From: Corallococcus sicarius
Lineage (GTDB): Bacteria; Myxococcota; Myxococcia; Myxococcales; Myxococcaceae
Assembly (NCBI RefSeq): GCF_003611735.1
Contig: NZ_RAWG01000016.1
Coordinates: 1 to 57,510, forward strand
Direction: 5' to 3'
Length of the DNA: 57,510 bases
Positions 8,281-15,729 of this stretch are shown one piece after another. The notes below the pieces were generated by a model, which had not been told where the DNA came from, searched no databases, and saw only the letters and a program-made list of their open reading frames with translations. The stretch's first letter is position 1; every line of letters starts with the position of its first letter. A program made the translations under genes and the position numbers.

Positions 8281-8340
8281 GACTCCAGCCGCTTCCATCC
8301 CATCGCGATAGGCGTGCGTCTGGTCATCAAGGATTGAGTC

Positions 8341-8374
8341 CACGGCTGGATACGCTTTCGGGTGTCCAGCCGTG
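8341..8374 (+). promoter_or_regulatory. intercistronic hairpin between peptide and processing genes
   Basis: CACGGCTGGA (8341-8350) pairs perfectly with TCCAGCCGTG (8365-8374) around a 14-base loop. It lies 60 bases after the peptide stop and ends 21 bases before the GTG of the next gene, with no following T-run. In peptide operons such hairpins stabilise the short precursor transcript or attenuate the downstream genes; that role here is inferred. Confidence 0.55.
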
Positions 8375-8395
8375 CCTGCTGTCGAGGAGGTTGTG

Positions 8396-8935
8396 GTGAG
8401 CGCTGTCGATTGGGGCTGCCGGCTGCTGCTGGCCGTGGTGTTCGCGCTCGCCGCGGGCAGCAAGGCGCGCAGCCGCGAGTCATTCAAGGACTTCACGCGG
8501 ACGCTCGGGAGCTTCGGGGTTCCGAAGGCCCTGGCGGGCGCGCCGCTGGCAGCGGCGGTGGTGCTGGCCGAGGCGCTGTGCGTGCTGCTGCTGCTGGCCG
8601 CCGCGCCGGCGGGCTATGCGCTGGCGTTGATGCTCCTGGGCGGGTTCACCCTGGGGCTGGTGCGCGCATGGCGCGGCGCGGCGCCGGTGAGCTGCCGGTG
8701 CTTCGGCGCCAGTGCCACGCCGGTGGGCCCGGGGCACCTGGTGCGCAATGGCCTGCTGCTCTCGGTGGGCGTGCTGGGCGCGCTGGGCCACCAGGCCGGC
8801 CCGGCGCCGCTCGAGGCCGCGCTCCTGGCGGGCGCGGTCGGTGGGCTTGCCGGCGTGTTTGTCACACGGTGGGATGACCTTGTCTTCCTCCTCCGGGGTC
8901 CCCAGCCGACTGCCTTGAAGAAGTCGAGGCGCTGA
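8396..8935 (+). CDS. MauE/DoxX-like redox-associated membrane protein
   Basis: 179 residues from GTG 8396, chosen because GAGGAGG at 8384-8390 is correctly spaced; an upstream GTG at 8372 lies inside the hairpin. About four transmembrane helices alternate with short loops. LLLAVVFALAAGSKARSRESF is the hallmark opening of MauE/DoxX-type proteins, and a loop has the conserved-looking SCRCFGAS pair of cysteines (~residues 100-102). MauE-like proteins shuttle oxidising or reducing equivalents across the membrane for thioredoxin-like partners. The CxxC redoxin encoded next is the obvious partner, and the cysteines of the small peptide the likely substrate. Confidence 0.8.
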   Translation: MSAVDWGCRLLLAVVFALAAGSKARSRESFKDFTRTLGSFGVPKALAGAPLAAAVVLAEALCVLLLLAAAPAGYALALMLLGGFTLGLVRAWRGAAPVSCRCFGASATPVGPGHLVRNGLLLSVGVLGALGHQAGPAPLEAALLAGAVGGLAGVFVTRWDDLVFLLRGPQPTALKKSRR

Positions 8936-9014
8936 GGCCGTGCCTGCTGTCTTGCTCATCCGGGCTCTCCATCCGGCCGCCTCCGGGGCGGCCTTGAAGA
9001 AGTCGAGGCGCTGA
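8912..9014 (+). repeat. 24-bp direct repeat at the MauE/redoxin junction
   Basis: The 24-base sequence starting GCCTTGAAGAAG and ending GGCGCTGA occurs at 8912-8935 and again at 8991-9014. In the first copy it forms the end and stop of the MauE gene; in the second the same TGA overlaps the ATG of the redoxin gene (TGATG). An ancestral overlapping gene pair seems to have been separated by a 79-base duplication. A further 15-base repeat, GCCGTGCCTGCTGTC, occurs at 8369-8383 and 8937-8951. Confidence 0.85.
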
Positions 9015-9532
9015 TGTCGTTGCTTGCCGTGGTGGTAGCGGTGCTGTCCGTGCTGGTGGTGGTGAACCTGTTCTTGTCCTTCGCGCTCATCGGGCGCCTG
9101 CGGGTGCTGCAGGAGATGGTGTCCCGGGGCGGCGTGATGAAGGACCCGAACCTGCCCCAGCCCGGCGATCCGGTCCGCCCGTTCCAGGCGCTCACCGAGG
9201 AGGGCGTGCAGCTGTCGGACGAGGCCCTGCGCACCGGGGTGTCGCTGGTGGGCTTCTTCACCTCCAGTTGCAAGCCCTGCGCGACGGCGCGCCAGCAGTT
9301 GCTGGAGCGCCCACCCACGCTGCCCTTCATGGCCTTCGTCGAGGGCAGCCCCCAGGACCCCGAGACGCGCGAGCTGGCGGAGGCGCTGAAGCGGGTGGCC
9401 AAGGTGGCCTTCACCACGGTGGATGGCCCCGCCCACAAGGCGTTCGAGCCGCCCGGCTATCCCCTGCTGGTGCGCGTGGAGGACGGCAAGGTGGCCGCCG
9501 CCGGCAACCGGCTGAGCGACGTCCTGCCATGA
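9014..9532 (+). CDS. membrane-anchored thioredoxin-fold protein (MauD/TlpA-like)
   Basis: 172 residues. The first ~27 residues are one hydrophobic anchor. PQPGDPVRPFQALTEEGVQL is a redoxin-type entry strand, and VGFFTSSCKPCATARQQLLE holds the active-site CxxC (CKPC, ~residue 92). PLLVRVEDGKV near the C-terminus includes the region of the cis-Pro. It should face the periplasm and oxidise or isomerise thiols, taking electrons to or from the MauE-like protein encoded just upstream. The gene overlaps the ABC transporter gene by 4 bases (ATGA). Confidence 0.85.
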   Translation: MSLLAVVVAVLSVLVVVNLFLSFALIGRLRVLQEMVSRGGVMKDPNLPQPGDPVRPFQALTEEGVQLSDEALRTGVSLVGFFTSSCKPCATARQQLLERPPTLPFMAFVEGSPQDPETRELAEALKRVAKVAFTTVDGPAHKAFEPPGYPLLVRVEDGKVAAAGNRLSDVLP

Positions 9533-11391
9533 CCGGGGAGGCTGTTGCCCGGGGCCTGTTCCGGCGGGCCCTGCGCACCGTGGGCGCGGCCCTGGCGCTC
9601 CAGTGGCGGGGCGCGCCGGTGCTGTCGGCCTTCTCGCTCACGCTCACCGTCTGCACCGGCTCGGTGGCCGCCACCGGCGGCTGGCTCACCAAGCACCTGC
9701 TGGACGAGCTGGCGAAGGGCGCCGCCGCCGACTCCGGGCGGGCCCTGGCTTTGGGCGTGGGCGCGGCGGCCATCGCGGGCACGGCCATGGCGGTGCTCAA
9801 CGTCACCGAGTACCTGGTGTCGGCCATCCGCTGGCGTGTCACCCTCGCCGTGGAGCGCTCGCTGTTCGGGAAGGTCATCGAGCTGGAGGGCCTCAAGTAC
9901 TTCGAGGACCCCGCCTTCCACGGCCGGCTGAAGCTGGCGCACGAGGCCTCGCAGGAGGCGCCGTACCAGCTCACCGAGCTGGTGCAGACGCTGCTGCGCT
10001 CCACCGTCATGGTGGGGACGCTGAGCGCGGTGGTGCTGACGGTGGCGCCCGCCATGGCGCTGCTGCTGCTGCTGGCGGGGGGCGTGGGGCTCACCGCGCA
10101 GCTGGTGCGCAGCCGCTGGGGGGCGGAGCTGTCGCGCACGCTGGTGCAGACGTACCGCTGGCGCGGCTTCTACAGCTCGCTGCTGGTGGACGTGCGGGCC
10201 GCGAAGGAGATCCGCCTCTTCGGGGCGGGGGAGCTGCTGCTGGACCGGATGTTGGCGGCGCTGCTCAAGGCGTCCTCCCAGGAGCTGAACGTGGCACGCC
10301 GGGGCGCCGTCCTGCAGGTGGGGCTGTCGCTGCTGACGGCGGCGGTGACGGTGGTGGGCACCTTCATCGTCGTGCGGGGCGCGGTGGCCGGGCGGCTCGC
10401 CATCGGCGACGTGGCCCTCTTCCTCTCGTCCGTCGCGGGCATCCAGGCGGCCTTCAACGGCGTGGTGATGCAGCTGGAAGGCGCCGGGCGCAGCGTGCTG
10501 GCCTTCGGCAGCTACCTGGAGCTGCTGGCCCTCCCCGGCCGCGAGGGCGCGCCGCTCCAGCCTGTGCCGGCCTTGCGCAAGGGCGTGGAGCTGCGCGACG
10601 CCTGGTTTCGCTACGACGCCAACGGGCCCTGGGTGCTCAAGGGGGTGAACCTCTTCATCCCCGCTGGCGGCTCGGTGGGGCTCGTGGGCGTCAACGGCGC
10701 GGGCAAGAGCTCGCTGGTGAAGCTCCTGTGCCGCTTCTATGACTTGGAGAAGGGGCAGCTGCTCTGGGACGGGGTGGACGTGCGAGAGCTGGACCCGCGC
10801 GCGCTGCGGCTGCGCCTGGCGGTCACCTTCCAGGACTTCATGGCCTACGACTTCACCGCGGCGGAGAACATCGGCCTGGGGGATGTCGCCCGCTTCCAGG
10901 ACGCGGCGCGGGTGCGCGCGGTGGCGAAGCTAGCGGAGATGGACGACACGCTCTGCGCGCTGCCCTCCGGCTACGGGACGCTGCTGAGCCGGACGCTCAC
11001 GGACGAGGAGGGCGGCGGGACGGGCGGCGTCTCGCTGTCCGGGGGCCAGTGGCAGCGGGTGGCGCTGGCGCGCTCGCTGATGCGCGAGGACGTGGACCTG
11101 CTGATTCTGGACGAGCCCAGCAGCGGGCTGGACGCGGGCGCCGAGTACCGCATCCACCAGACGCTGCAGCGCCATGGCGCGGGCCGGGCGCGGCTGCTCA
11201 TCTCCCACCGGCTGAGCACGCTGCGAAGCGCGGGCCTCATCGCCGTGCTCTCCGACGGGCAGGTTGTGGAGCAGGGCACCCATGACGAGCTGATGGCGGC
11301 CGGCGGCGAGTACGCGCGGCTGTTCTGCCTGCAGGCCAGCGGCTACCAGGACGAGCGGGTCGCCGCGCGGGCCACGGAGGATGCGGCATGA
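9529..11391 (+). CDS. ABC transporter, fused membrane and ATPase domains (peptide exporter)
   Basis: 620 residues, start ATG overlapping the redoxin stop. Residues ~1-330 form a six-helix exporter-type membrane domain. The ATPase domain has GLVGVNGAGKSSLVKLL (Walker A, ~386), FQDFMAYDFTAAENIGLG (Q-loop), SLSGGQWQRVALARSLM (signature, ~502), LLILDEPSSGLDAG (Walker B) and SHRLST. No N-terminal C39 peptidase is present, so leader removal must come from elsewhere; the S26 peptidase gene immediately downstream (overlap ATGA) fits. The role is export of the Cys-rich peptide, inferred from context. Confidence 0.9.
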   Translation: MTGEAVARGLFRRALRTVGAALALQWRGAPVLSAFSLTLTVCTGSVAATGGWLTKHLLDELAKGAAADSGRALALGVGAAAIAGTAMAVLNVTEYLVSAIRWRVTLAVERSLFGKVIELEGLKYFEDPAFHGRLKLAHEASQEAPYQLTELVQTLLRSTVMVGTLSAVVLTVAPAMALLLLLAGGVGLTAQLVRSRWGAELSRTLVQTYRWRGFYSSLLVDVRAAKEIRLFGAGELLLDRMLAALLKASSQELNVARRGAVLQVGLSLLTAAVTVVGTFIVVRGAVAGRLAIGDVALFLSSVAGIQAAFNGVVMQLEGAGRSVLAFGSYLELLALPGREGAPLQPVPALRKGVELRDAWFRYDANGPWVLKGVNLFIPAGGSVGLVGVNGAGKSSLVKLLCRFYDLEKGQLLWDGVDVRELDPRALRLRLAVTFQDFMAYDFTAAENIGLGDVARFQDAARVRAVAKLAEMDDTLCALPSGYGTLLSRTLTDEEGGGTGGVSLSGGQWQRVALARSLMREDVDLLILDEPSSGLDAGAEYRIHQTLQRHGAGRARLLISHRLSTLRSAGLIAVLSDGQVVEQGTHDELMAAGGEYARLFCLQASGYQDERVAARATEDAA

Positions 11392-11849
11392 GTTACCTGC
11401 TGGCGTTGGGTGCCGTGCTGCTGGCCGGTGCCGGAGGAGTTGTCTGGGCGCGGCGGCAGTGGATGGTGGTGACGGTGGAGGGCAACAGCATGTCGCCCAC
11501 GCTGCACCATGGCCAGCGGGTGGTGGCCCGCAGGCTGCATGGCTCCGGCCATGCGCGCTCGGACATCATCGTCTTCCTGCTGACGCCCGAGCAGCGGGAG
11601 GCGATGGCGCAGGGGGATGACCCGGTCCACCGGGTGAAGCGCGTCGCCGCGGTGGCGGGAGACGCGGTGCCGGACTGGGCCCGCGAGGCGCTCGGCGCGG
11701 ACGAGCACACCCGCGTGCCGCCCGGCAAGGTGGTGGTGTCCGCGGACAACGCCGGCCGCAGCCAGGACTCGCGGCAGCTCGGCTACATCGACGCGAGCAC
11801 CATCATCGGCGTCGTGCGCCAGTCAGGTTTTGCAAGGGATATCCCTTAG
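11388..11849 (+). CDS. S26-family signal peptidase
   Basis: 153 residues with one N-terminal membrane anchor. VEGNSMSPTLHHGQRVV contains the nucleophile Ser34 (SM motif), HRVKRVAAVAGD the catalytic Lys84, and VPPGKVVVSADNAGRSQDSRQ matches the S26 box E. It is shorter than housekeeping LepB and resembles dedicated peptidases found with export cassettes. It probably cleaves the peptide leader after the AGA motif, on the periplasmic side. It is last in the operon; 50 bases later an IS3 remnant begins. Confidence 0.88.
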   Translation: MSYLLALGAVLLAGAGGVVWARRQWMVVTVEGNSMSPTLHHGQRVVARRLHGSGHARSDIIVFLLTPEQREAMAQGDDPVHRVKRVAAVAGDAVPDWAREALGADEHTRVPPGKVVVSADNAGRSQDSRQLGYIDASTIIGVVRQSGFARDIP

Positions 11850-11899
11850 CAATACACAGCAACGCGCCTTGTCGGGCGCCAAACTCCGGCCATTTCCGG

Positions 11900-12036
11900 T
11901 GAGCGTCAAGGTCGTTGTCGCGTGAGAGGATTCAGCCGATACGCTTCAGTTCCTGCACTTCCGGTGAGGGGTTGAGGCGCACGGGGCCCGCAGGCGTCCA
12001 GTCGCGCGTGTCGCGGTTCCAACGCTCAGGGTGACA
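11900..12036 (-). mobile_element. IS3-family remnant: inverted copy of transposase C-terminus and end
   Basis: Read on the minus strand this encodes HPERWNRDTRDWTPAG and PSPEVQELKRIG with a stop at 11932-11934, and reaches the same TGAGCGTCAAGGTCG end (11900-11914). Most bases match the plus-strand copy at 6915-7051. The two copies face opposite ways around the peptide operon. Confidence 0.7.
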
Positions 12037-12052
12037 GGCCGCAGGCCGTCCC

Positions 12053-12166
12053 CAGGGCCTCGTCCTGCACTCGGACAATGGCGGGCCCATGAAGGGCGCC
12101 ACGCTGCGGGCCATGCTTCAGTGGCTGGGCGTCACCCCGTCCTTCAGCCGGCCCCGCGTCTCCATC
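12053..12166 (+). mobile_element. IS3-family transposase core fragment
   Basis: The plus-strand frame reads GLVLHSDNGGPMKGATLRAM and LQWLGVTPSFSRPRVS, the integrase core around the second catalytic Asp of IS3-family OrfB, then loses similarity. It is oriented opposite to the adjacent C-terminal fragment at 11900-12036, so the element has been cut and partly inverted. Bases 12167-12290 show no gene. Confidence 0.7.
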
Positions 12167-12290
12167 CGTCGTGCCGCTCGTCGAGCACGACACCCGTCCG
12201 CCTTCAAGCCCTCCGGCACGTCGTTGGCCGGACGGTTACAGCCCAGACTCGGGGAGGGGCTCGACCCTGGCTGGCCTGCGGGGGCCCGGC

Positions 12291-12899
12291 CTATGCCTCC
12301 GCGAGCGCCCGGCGATGGATGGCCACCCAGAAGTCCGCCGCCTGGCGCGCGCCGTCCAGCAGGGGCTCGGGGCCGTGCGCACCGAGCGACTCGCAGAGCG
12401 CCTGGGCCCGCGCGCCGTGCTCCACGTCCACGTCCAGGTGCACGAGCAGGAAGCGCGCCCGCGTCCTGTCCAGGCCGAGCCGCCCCAACCCCTGGCGTGT
12501 GTCGCCCCCGAGGTGCCGCGCCACGCCCTCCAGCACGTACAGCGCGCCGAGGAACGAGAGCTGGCGCTCCGCCGGGATGCCTTCCCAGAAGGCGTGGAAC
12601 GCGGAGACCTCGCGGGGCGTGGCGTCCGACGGCGTGCGCCCGAAGGCCGCGAGGTCCGCCTTCGCGAGCTGGTAGTGGGACTGCTCGTCCGCCGCGAGCT
12701 CCGCGAAGAAGGCCTTCAGCTCGGGGAGCGTGGCGCGCTCGGCCGCGAGCCGCAGCCGGTCTCCACTGCGCAGCGTGTAGTGGTACATCATGTCCAGGAA
12801 GGCCACGTACCGCTCGGGCGTCACGGCCGGCAGCCAGCCCGCGACCTGCCGGGCCATGCCCACGGTGAGTGCCTCCAACTGCTCCCGCATCGACACCAT
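12291..12899 (-). CDS. haem-oxygenase-like di-iron oxidase (iron-containing redox enzyme)
   Basis: 202 residues from the Met at 12899, preceded by GGAGG. The helical protein has ADEQSHYQLAK (Glu72, His75) and VHLDVDVEHG, which gives HxxxDxxH (His154, Asp158, His161). This pattern is typical of the haem-oxygenase-like metal oxidase superfamily (relatives include UndA, which makes terminal alkenes from fatty acids, and N-oxygenases). It is last of six minus-strand genes together with a desaturase and an acyltransferase-like protein, so oxidative tailoring of a lipid or amide product is possible. The substrate is unknown. Confidence 0.72.
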   Translation of the reverse strand: MVSMREQLEALTVGMARQVAGWLPAVTPERYVAFLDMMYHYTLRSGDRLRLAAERATLPELKAFFAELAADEQSHYQLAKADLAAFGRTPSDATPREVSAFHAFWEGIPAERQLSFLGALYVLEGVARHLGGDTRQGLGRLGLDRTRARFLLVHLDVDVEHGARAQALCESLGAHGPEPLLDGARQAADFWVAIHRRALAEA

Positions 12900-12901
12900 C
12901 T

Positions 12902-14131
12902 TCAGTCCCTCCGGGTTGAAATCAGTCCGCCCAGGGTGCGCCGCGCGTGCGCGAGGTGCGGCGCCGCGCGCTCCAGGCCCAGCTCGTCCACCGCCACGAC
13001 CCCCGCGTCCAGCAAGCCCTCGCCGCCCAGGCCCCGCCCGCACGCCGTGGGCACCGCGCGCACGTCCACGGGGCGCAGGGGGCCCCCCGCGTCCCGCGCG
13101 AGCGCGAGCTTCAGCACCGCGCCCGTCTGGCACGCCCGCGTGGGCATGATGCTCAGGAAGTTGCCGAGCGAGTACGCGATGAGCCCCACTCGCGGCGGCC
13201 CTCCCCGGCGCACCTGCGCGGGGCACGTGGGGTCCCCACCGTCGATGGAGACCAGCTCCACGGGCTGCAGCACGTGCGGCGAGGAGCCCAGGAGGATGTC
13301 CGCCCCGCGCTCGATGAGGCGGTAGGCGTGCTCGCGCTGGAGGGACTCGGGCCAGTACTCGTACTCGAAGCCCCAGTGCGGCATGAGCACCACGAGGTCC
13401 GGCCCCACCGCGCGCGCCGCGTCAATGAGGGCGCCCAGCCGCTCCCAGTCGGGCGCATGCCACGGGTTGCCCAGGCGCGTCACCGGAACGCCCTCGGGCG
13501 GCGCCCCCGCGAGGTGGTTGATGTCATACGTCACCGCGGCAATGCCCAGGCGCACCCCGGCCACCTCCAGGCCCGCCACCGCGTCCTCCGCCCGGGGGCC
13601 TCCGACGCAGCGGTGCTCCGGGCGGGCCAGCACGCTCTGGCGCGTGCGCTCCAGCCCTTGCGCGCCCTGGTCCAGCGCGTGGTTGTTGCACAGCGAGAAC
13701 ACGCGGTGGCGCGCGGTGCCCTCCCACGCGTCCAGGTAGCCCGGCGGCGCGTTGTAGTGGAGCGTCTCGTAGACAAGCCGGGGCACGGGCCGCGCCGGGT
13801 CCACGGGCGTCTCCAGGTTGGCGAAGGCCACGTGCGCGTCCGCCATCAGCGCGCGCACGCCCGGGGAGAGGGCCTCGCGGAAGCCGCTGCGAATCCACAT
13901 GACATCGCCCACGGCGCACAGGTTGAGCGCCGCGGGCGCGTCGGGCTTCCAGCTCCCGGAGGCGAGGTGCCGGGCGACGCGCGCGAAGTGCTCGACGTCC
14001 TCGGTGCGGCGCGGCTCGGGGACGTGGAGGAGGCTCTTGGCGATGTAGCGCAGGTTGAGGTCCCAGCGGGACAGCGGCCAGCGGCCGTCCTCGTAGCGGA
14101 TGTCCGCGTACAGCTTTCGCAGGGCGTTCAT
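12902..14131 (-). CDS. CapA-family metallophosphatase-like protein
   Basis: 409 residues. LNLCAVGDVMW near residue 70, FANLETPVD, FSLCNNHALDQG, VVLMPHWGFEYEYWPE, ADILLGSSPHVLQPVE and LIAYSLGNFL are, in order, the metal-binding motifs of the CapA/PgsA domain (calcineurin-like fold). CapA proteins act in poly-gamma-glutamate capsule handling, but stand-alone homologues occur widely in other clusters. The ATG overlaps the desaturase stop (ATGA). Its role with lipid-modifying neighbours is unclear. Confidence 0.85.
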   Translation of the reverse strand: MNALRKLYADIRYEDGRWPLSRWDLNLRYIAKSLLHVPEPRRTEDVEHFARVARHLASGSWKPDAPAALNLCAVGDVMWIRSGFREALSPGVRALMADAHVAFANLETPVDPARPVPRLVYETLHYNAPPGYLDAWEGTARHRVFSLCNNHALDQGAQGLERTRQSVLARPEHRCVGGPRAEDAVAGLEVAGVRLGIAAVTYDINHLAGAPPEGVPVTRLGNPWHAPDWERLGALIDAARAVGPDLVVLMPHWGFEYEYWPESLQREHAYRLIERGADILLGSSPHVLQPVELVSIDGGDPTCPAQVRRGGPPRVGLIAYSLGNFLSIMPTRACQTGAVLKLALARDAGGPLRPVDVRAVPTACGRGLGGEGLLDAGVVAVDELGLERAAPHLAHARRTLGGLISTRRD

Positions 14132-15111
14132 GGGCGCTTTCGTTCCAGGGTGACGAGCCGCACGTCCTCGTCCACGACGGTGGGCCCGGCGAGCAGCGCG
14201 CGTCCCATGACGTCGAGGTAGCTGTCGAAGACGGGGGCGCCGCGCGCGAGCAGCCCGGGGCGCAGGTGGGTGTGCAGCCTCGCGAGGTTGTAGCCGGGCA
14301 CGCGCGGATAGAGGTGGTGGTCCAGGTGGTAGTTGAGCCCGTTCCAGAGGAAGGTGACGAGTCGCGTGCCGCGCACCGTCGTCGCGGTGTGGAAGCGGTC
14401 CCCGCGCCACGTGTTGGCGTAGTGGTCCGCGATGGACTTGAGGCCGTTGAGGGGGCTGGCGAAGAGCACCGGCAGCAGCCAGCACTCCACCGCGCCGGGG
14501 ACGAGCCCGTGCCGCGACAGCAGCCAGAAGAGCCCCGCGTAGAAGCCCGCGTAGCAGAGCAGCACCGCGCCATGGCGGCGCAATCGCGCGCGGGAGAAGT
14601 GCTGCAGCGGATAGAGGACGTTGAAGTAGATGAGGCTCAGCGGGATGCCGAGCAGCACGGTGGCGTAGAAGAGCGCGCTCAGCCCGAGCGAGCGGCGGCC
14701 CGCGTTGTAGGCGTCAGGGTCCTTCTGCGTCCGGTTCCAGCGGTGGTGCGCGAGGTGGTCATGGCGCATGGGCTCGTAGGCGATGCCCACGAGCAGGCTG
14801 AGCGCGTTGCCGAAGAGGCGGTTCTGCCACGGCCTCGGGAAGAGATTGTCGTGCCACGCATCGTGGTCGAGCTGGATGAGCCCCATCACCGCCCCACCCG
14901 CCAGCATCCACAGCGGCAGCTTCACCCAGACGCTGTCCGCGTGGGCAATGGCCACGGCCGCCGCGACCCAGACACCCAGGTGCAGCGCCACCATGCCCAC
15001 CGCGCGCAGGGGACGGATGCGGAGCAGCTCCACCAGCTCGGCGCGGGAGAGGCCGGGCTCCGGGGGCACGGCATCGGGCGAATCAGCGGGACTCAAGAGG
15101 GCTGGCTGCAT
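14128..15111 (-). CDS. membrane fatty-acid desaturase/hydroxylase
   Basis: 327 residues with several membrane helices. The three His boxes are HDAWH (~83), HDHLAHH (~117) and YHLDHH (~270), so the di-iron site of membrane desaturases is complete. Such enzymes introduce a double bond or hydroxyl into an acyl chain at the inner membrane using O2. It lies between an ICMT-like gene (7-base gap) and the CapA-like gene (4-base overlap) in one operon. Confidence 0.9.
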   Translation of the reverse strand: MQPALLSPADSPDAVPPEPGLSRAELVELLRIRPLRAVGMVALHLGVWVAAAVAIAHADSVWVKLPLWMLAGGAVMGLIQLDHDAWHDNLFPRPWQNRLFGNALSLLVGIAYEPMRHDHLAHHRWNRTQKDPDAYNAGRRSLGLSALFYATVLLGIPLSLIYFNVLYPLQHFSRARLRRHGAVLLCYAGFYAGLFWLLSRHGLVPGAVECWLLPVLFASPLNGLKSIADHYANTWRGDRFHTATTVRGTRLVTFLWNGLNYHLDHHLYPRVPGYNLARLHTHLRPGLLARGAPVFDSYLDVMGRALLAGPTVVDEDVRLVTLERKRP

Positions 15112-15117
15112 GGCGCG

Positions 15118-15729
15118 TCAGAAGTAGCGAGGTGCGCGCTGGCAATAGCGCGCGTAGGGCTCACCGAGGCGGTCCGCGAGGAACCGCTCCTCCTGGAGCA
15201 CCAGTTGATGGAAGAGCCCCCCGAGCGCCGCACAGGCGCCCAGCGTCACCACGGACGGAGCCCAGAGCGAAGCCCCTACGAGGTACAGGTAGGAGAACAC
15301 GTAGATGGGGTTGCGCGAGTAGCGGTGGAGTCCCCCCTCGTGCAGCTCGGGCCGGGCCTCCCCCGCGTCCACGCCGATGCGGAACGCCGGGCCCATTCCA
15401 TACTGGGCCCACAGCATGCCCATGAGCCCCACGACACCGAGCACCCAACCCGCGAGCGGAGGAATGGGCAGCAGCGGCCGTCCCCAGGACATGGCGGACC
15501 ACGCGGGCCAGAACGCGGCCGCGAGCACGGAGCCGGCCCAGAGCAGCGAGACGCCACTGATGCGCCGCGTGACGCGCGTGTGCGCGGAATCCGCCGCCGC
15601 GCTCCGGTAGGCCAGCGGGCTGCGCCCGAAGCGCAGGCGGTAGACGAGGCTGGAGCCCAGGTGCCCCGCGAGCACGTGCAGGCAGATGAAGCCCAGGTAC
15701 ACCCCGGGCGCCTCGCGCAGCCCCATCAT
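15118..15729 (-). CDS. isoprenylcysteine methyltransferase-like / NnrU-like membrane protein
   Basis: 203 residues, mainly hydrophobic with four to five membrane helices. The C-terminal half has GGLHRYSRNPIYVFSYLYLVG, the RxPxY signature of ICMT/phospholipid-methyltransferase folds, followed by EERFLADRLGEPYARYC. Two adjacent ATGs (15729, 15726) could start it; both overlap the preceding stop. It may methylate a carboxyl or lipid head group. This is the second ICMT-like gene in the window, and the two are not closely similar outside the motif. Confidence 0.8.
   Translation of the reverse strand: MMGLREAPGVYLGFICLHVLAGHLGSSLVYRLRFGRSPLAYRSAAADSAHTRVTRRISGVSLLWAGSVLAAAFWPAWSAMSWGRPLLPIPPLAGWVLGVVGLMGMLWAQYGMGPAFRIGVDAGEARPELHEGGLHRYSRNPIYVFSYLYLVGASLWAPSVVTLGACAALGGLFHQLVLQEERFLADRLGEPYARYCQRAPRYF

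Noticed and set aside
8095-11849. Lanthipeptide, sactipeptide or thiopeptide cluster
   Set aside because: No LanM/LanB/LanC, radical SAM, YcaO or other modifying enzyme lies in or next to the operon.
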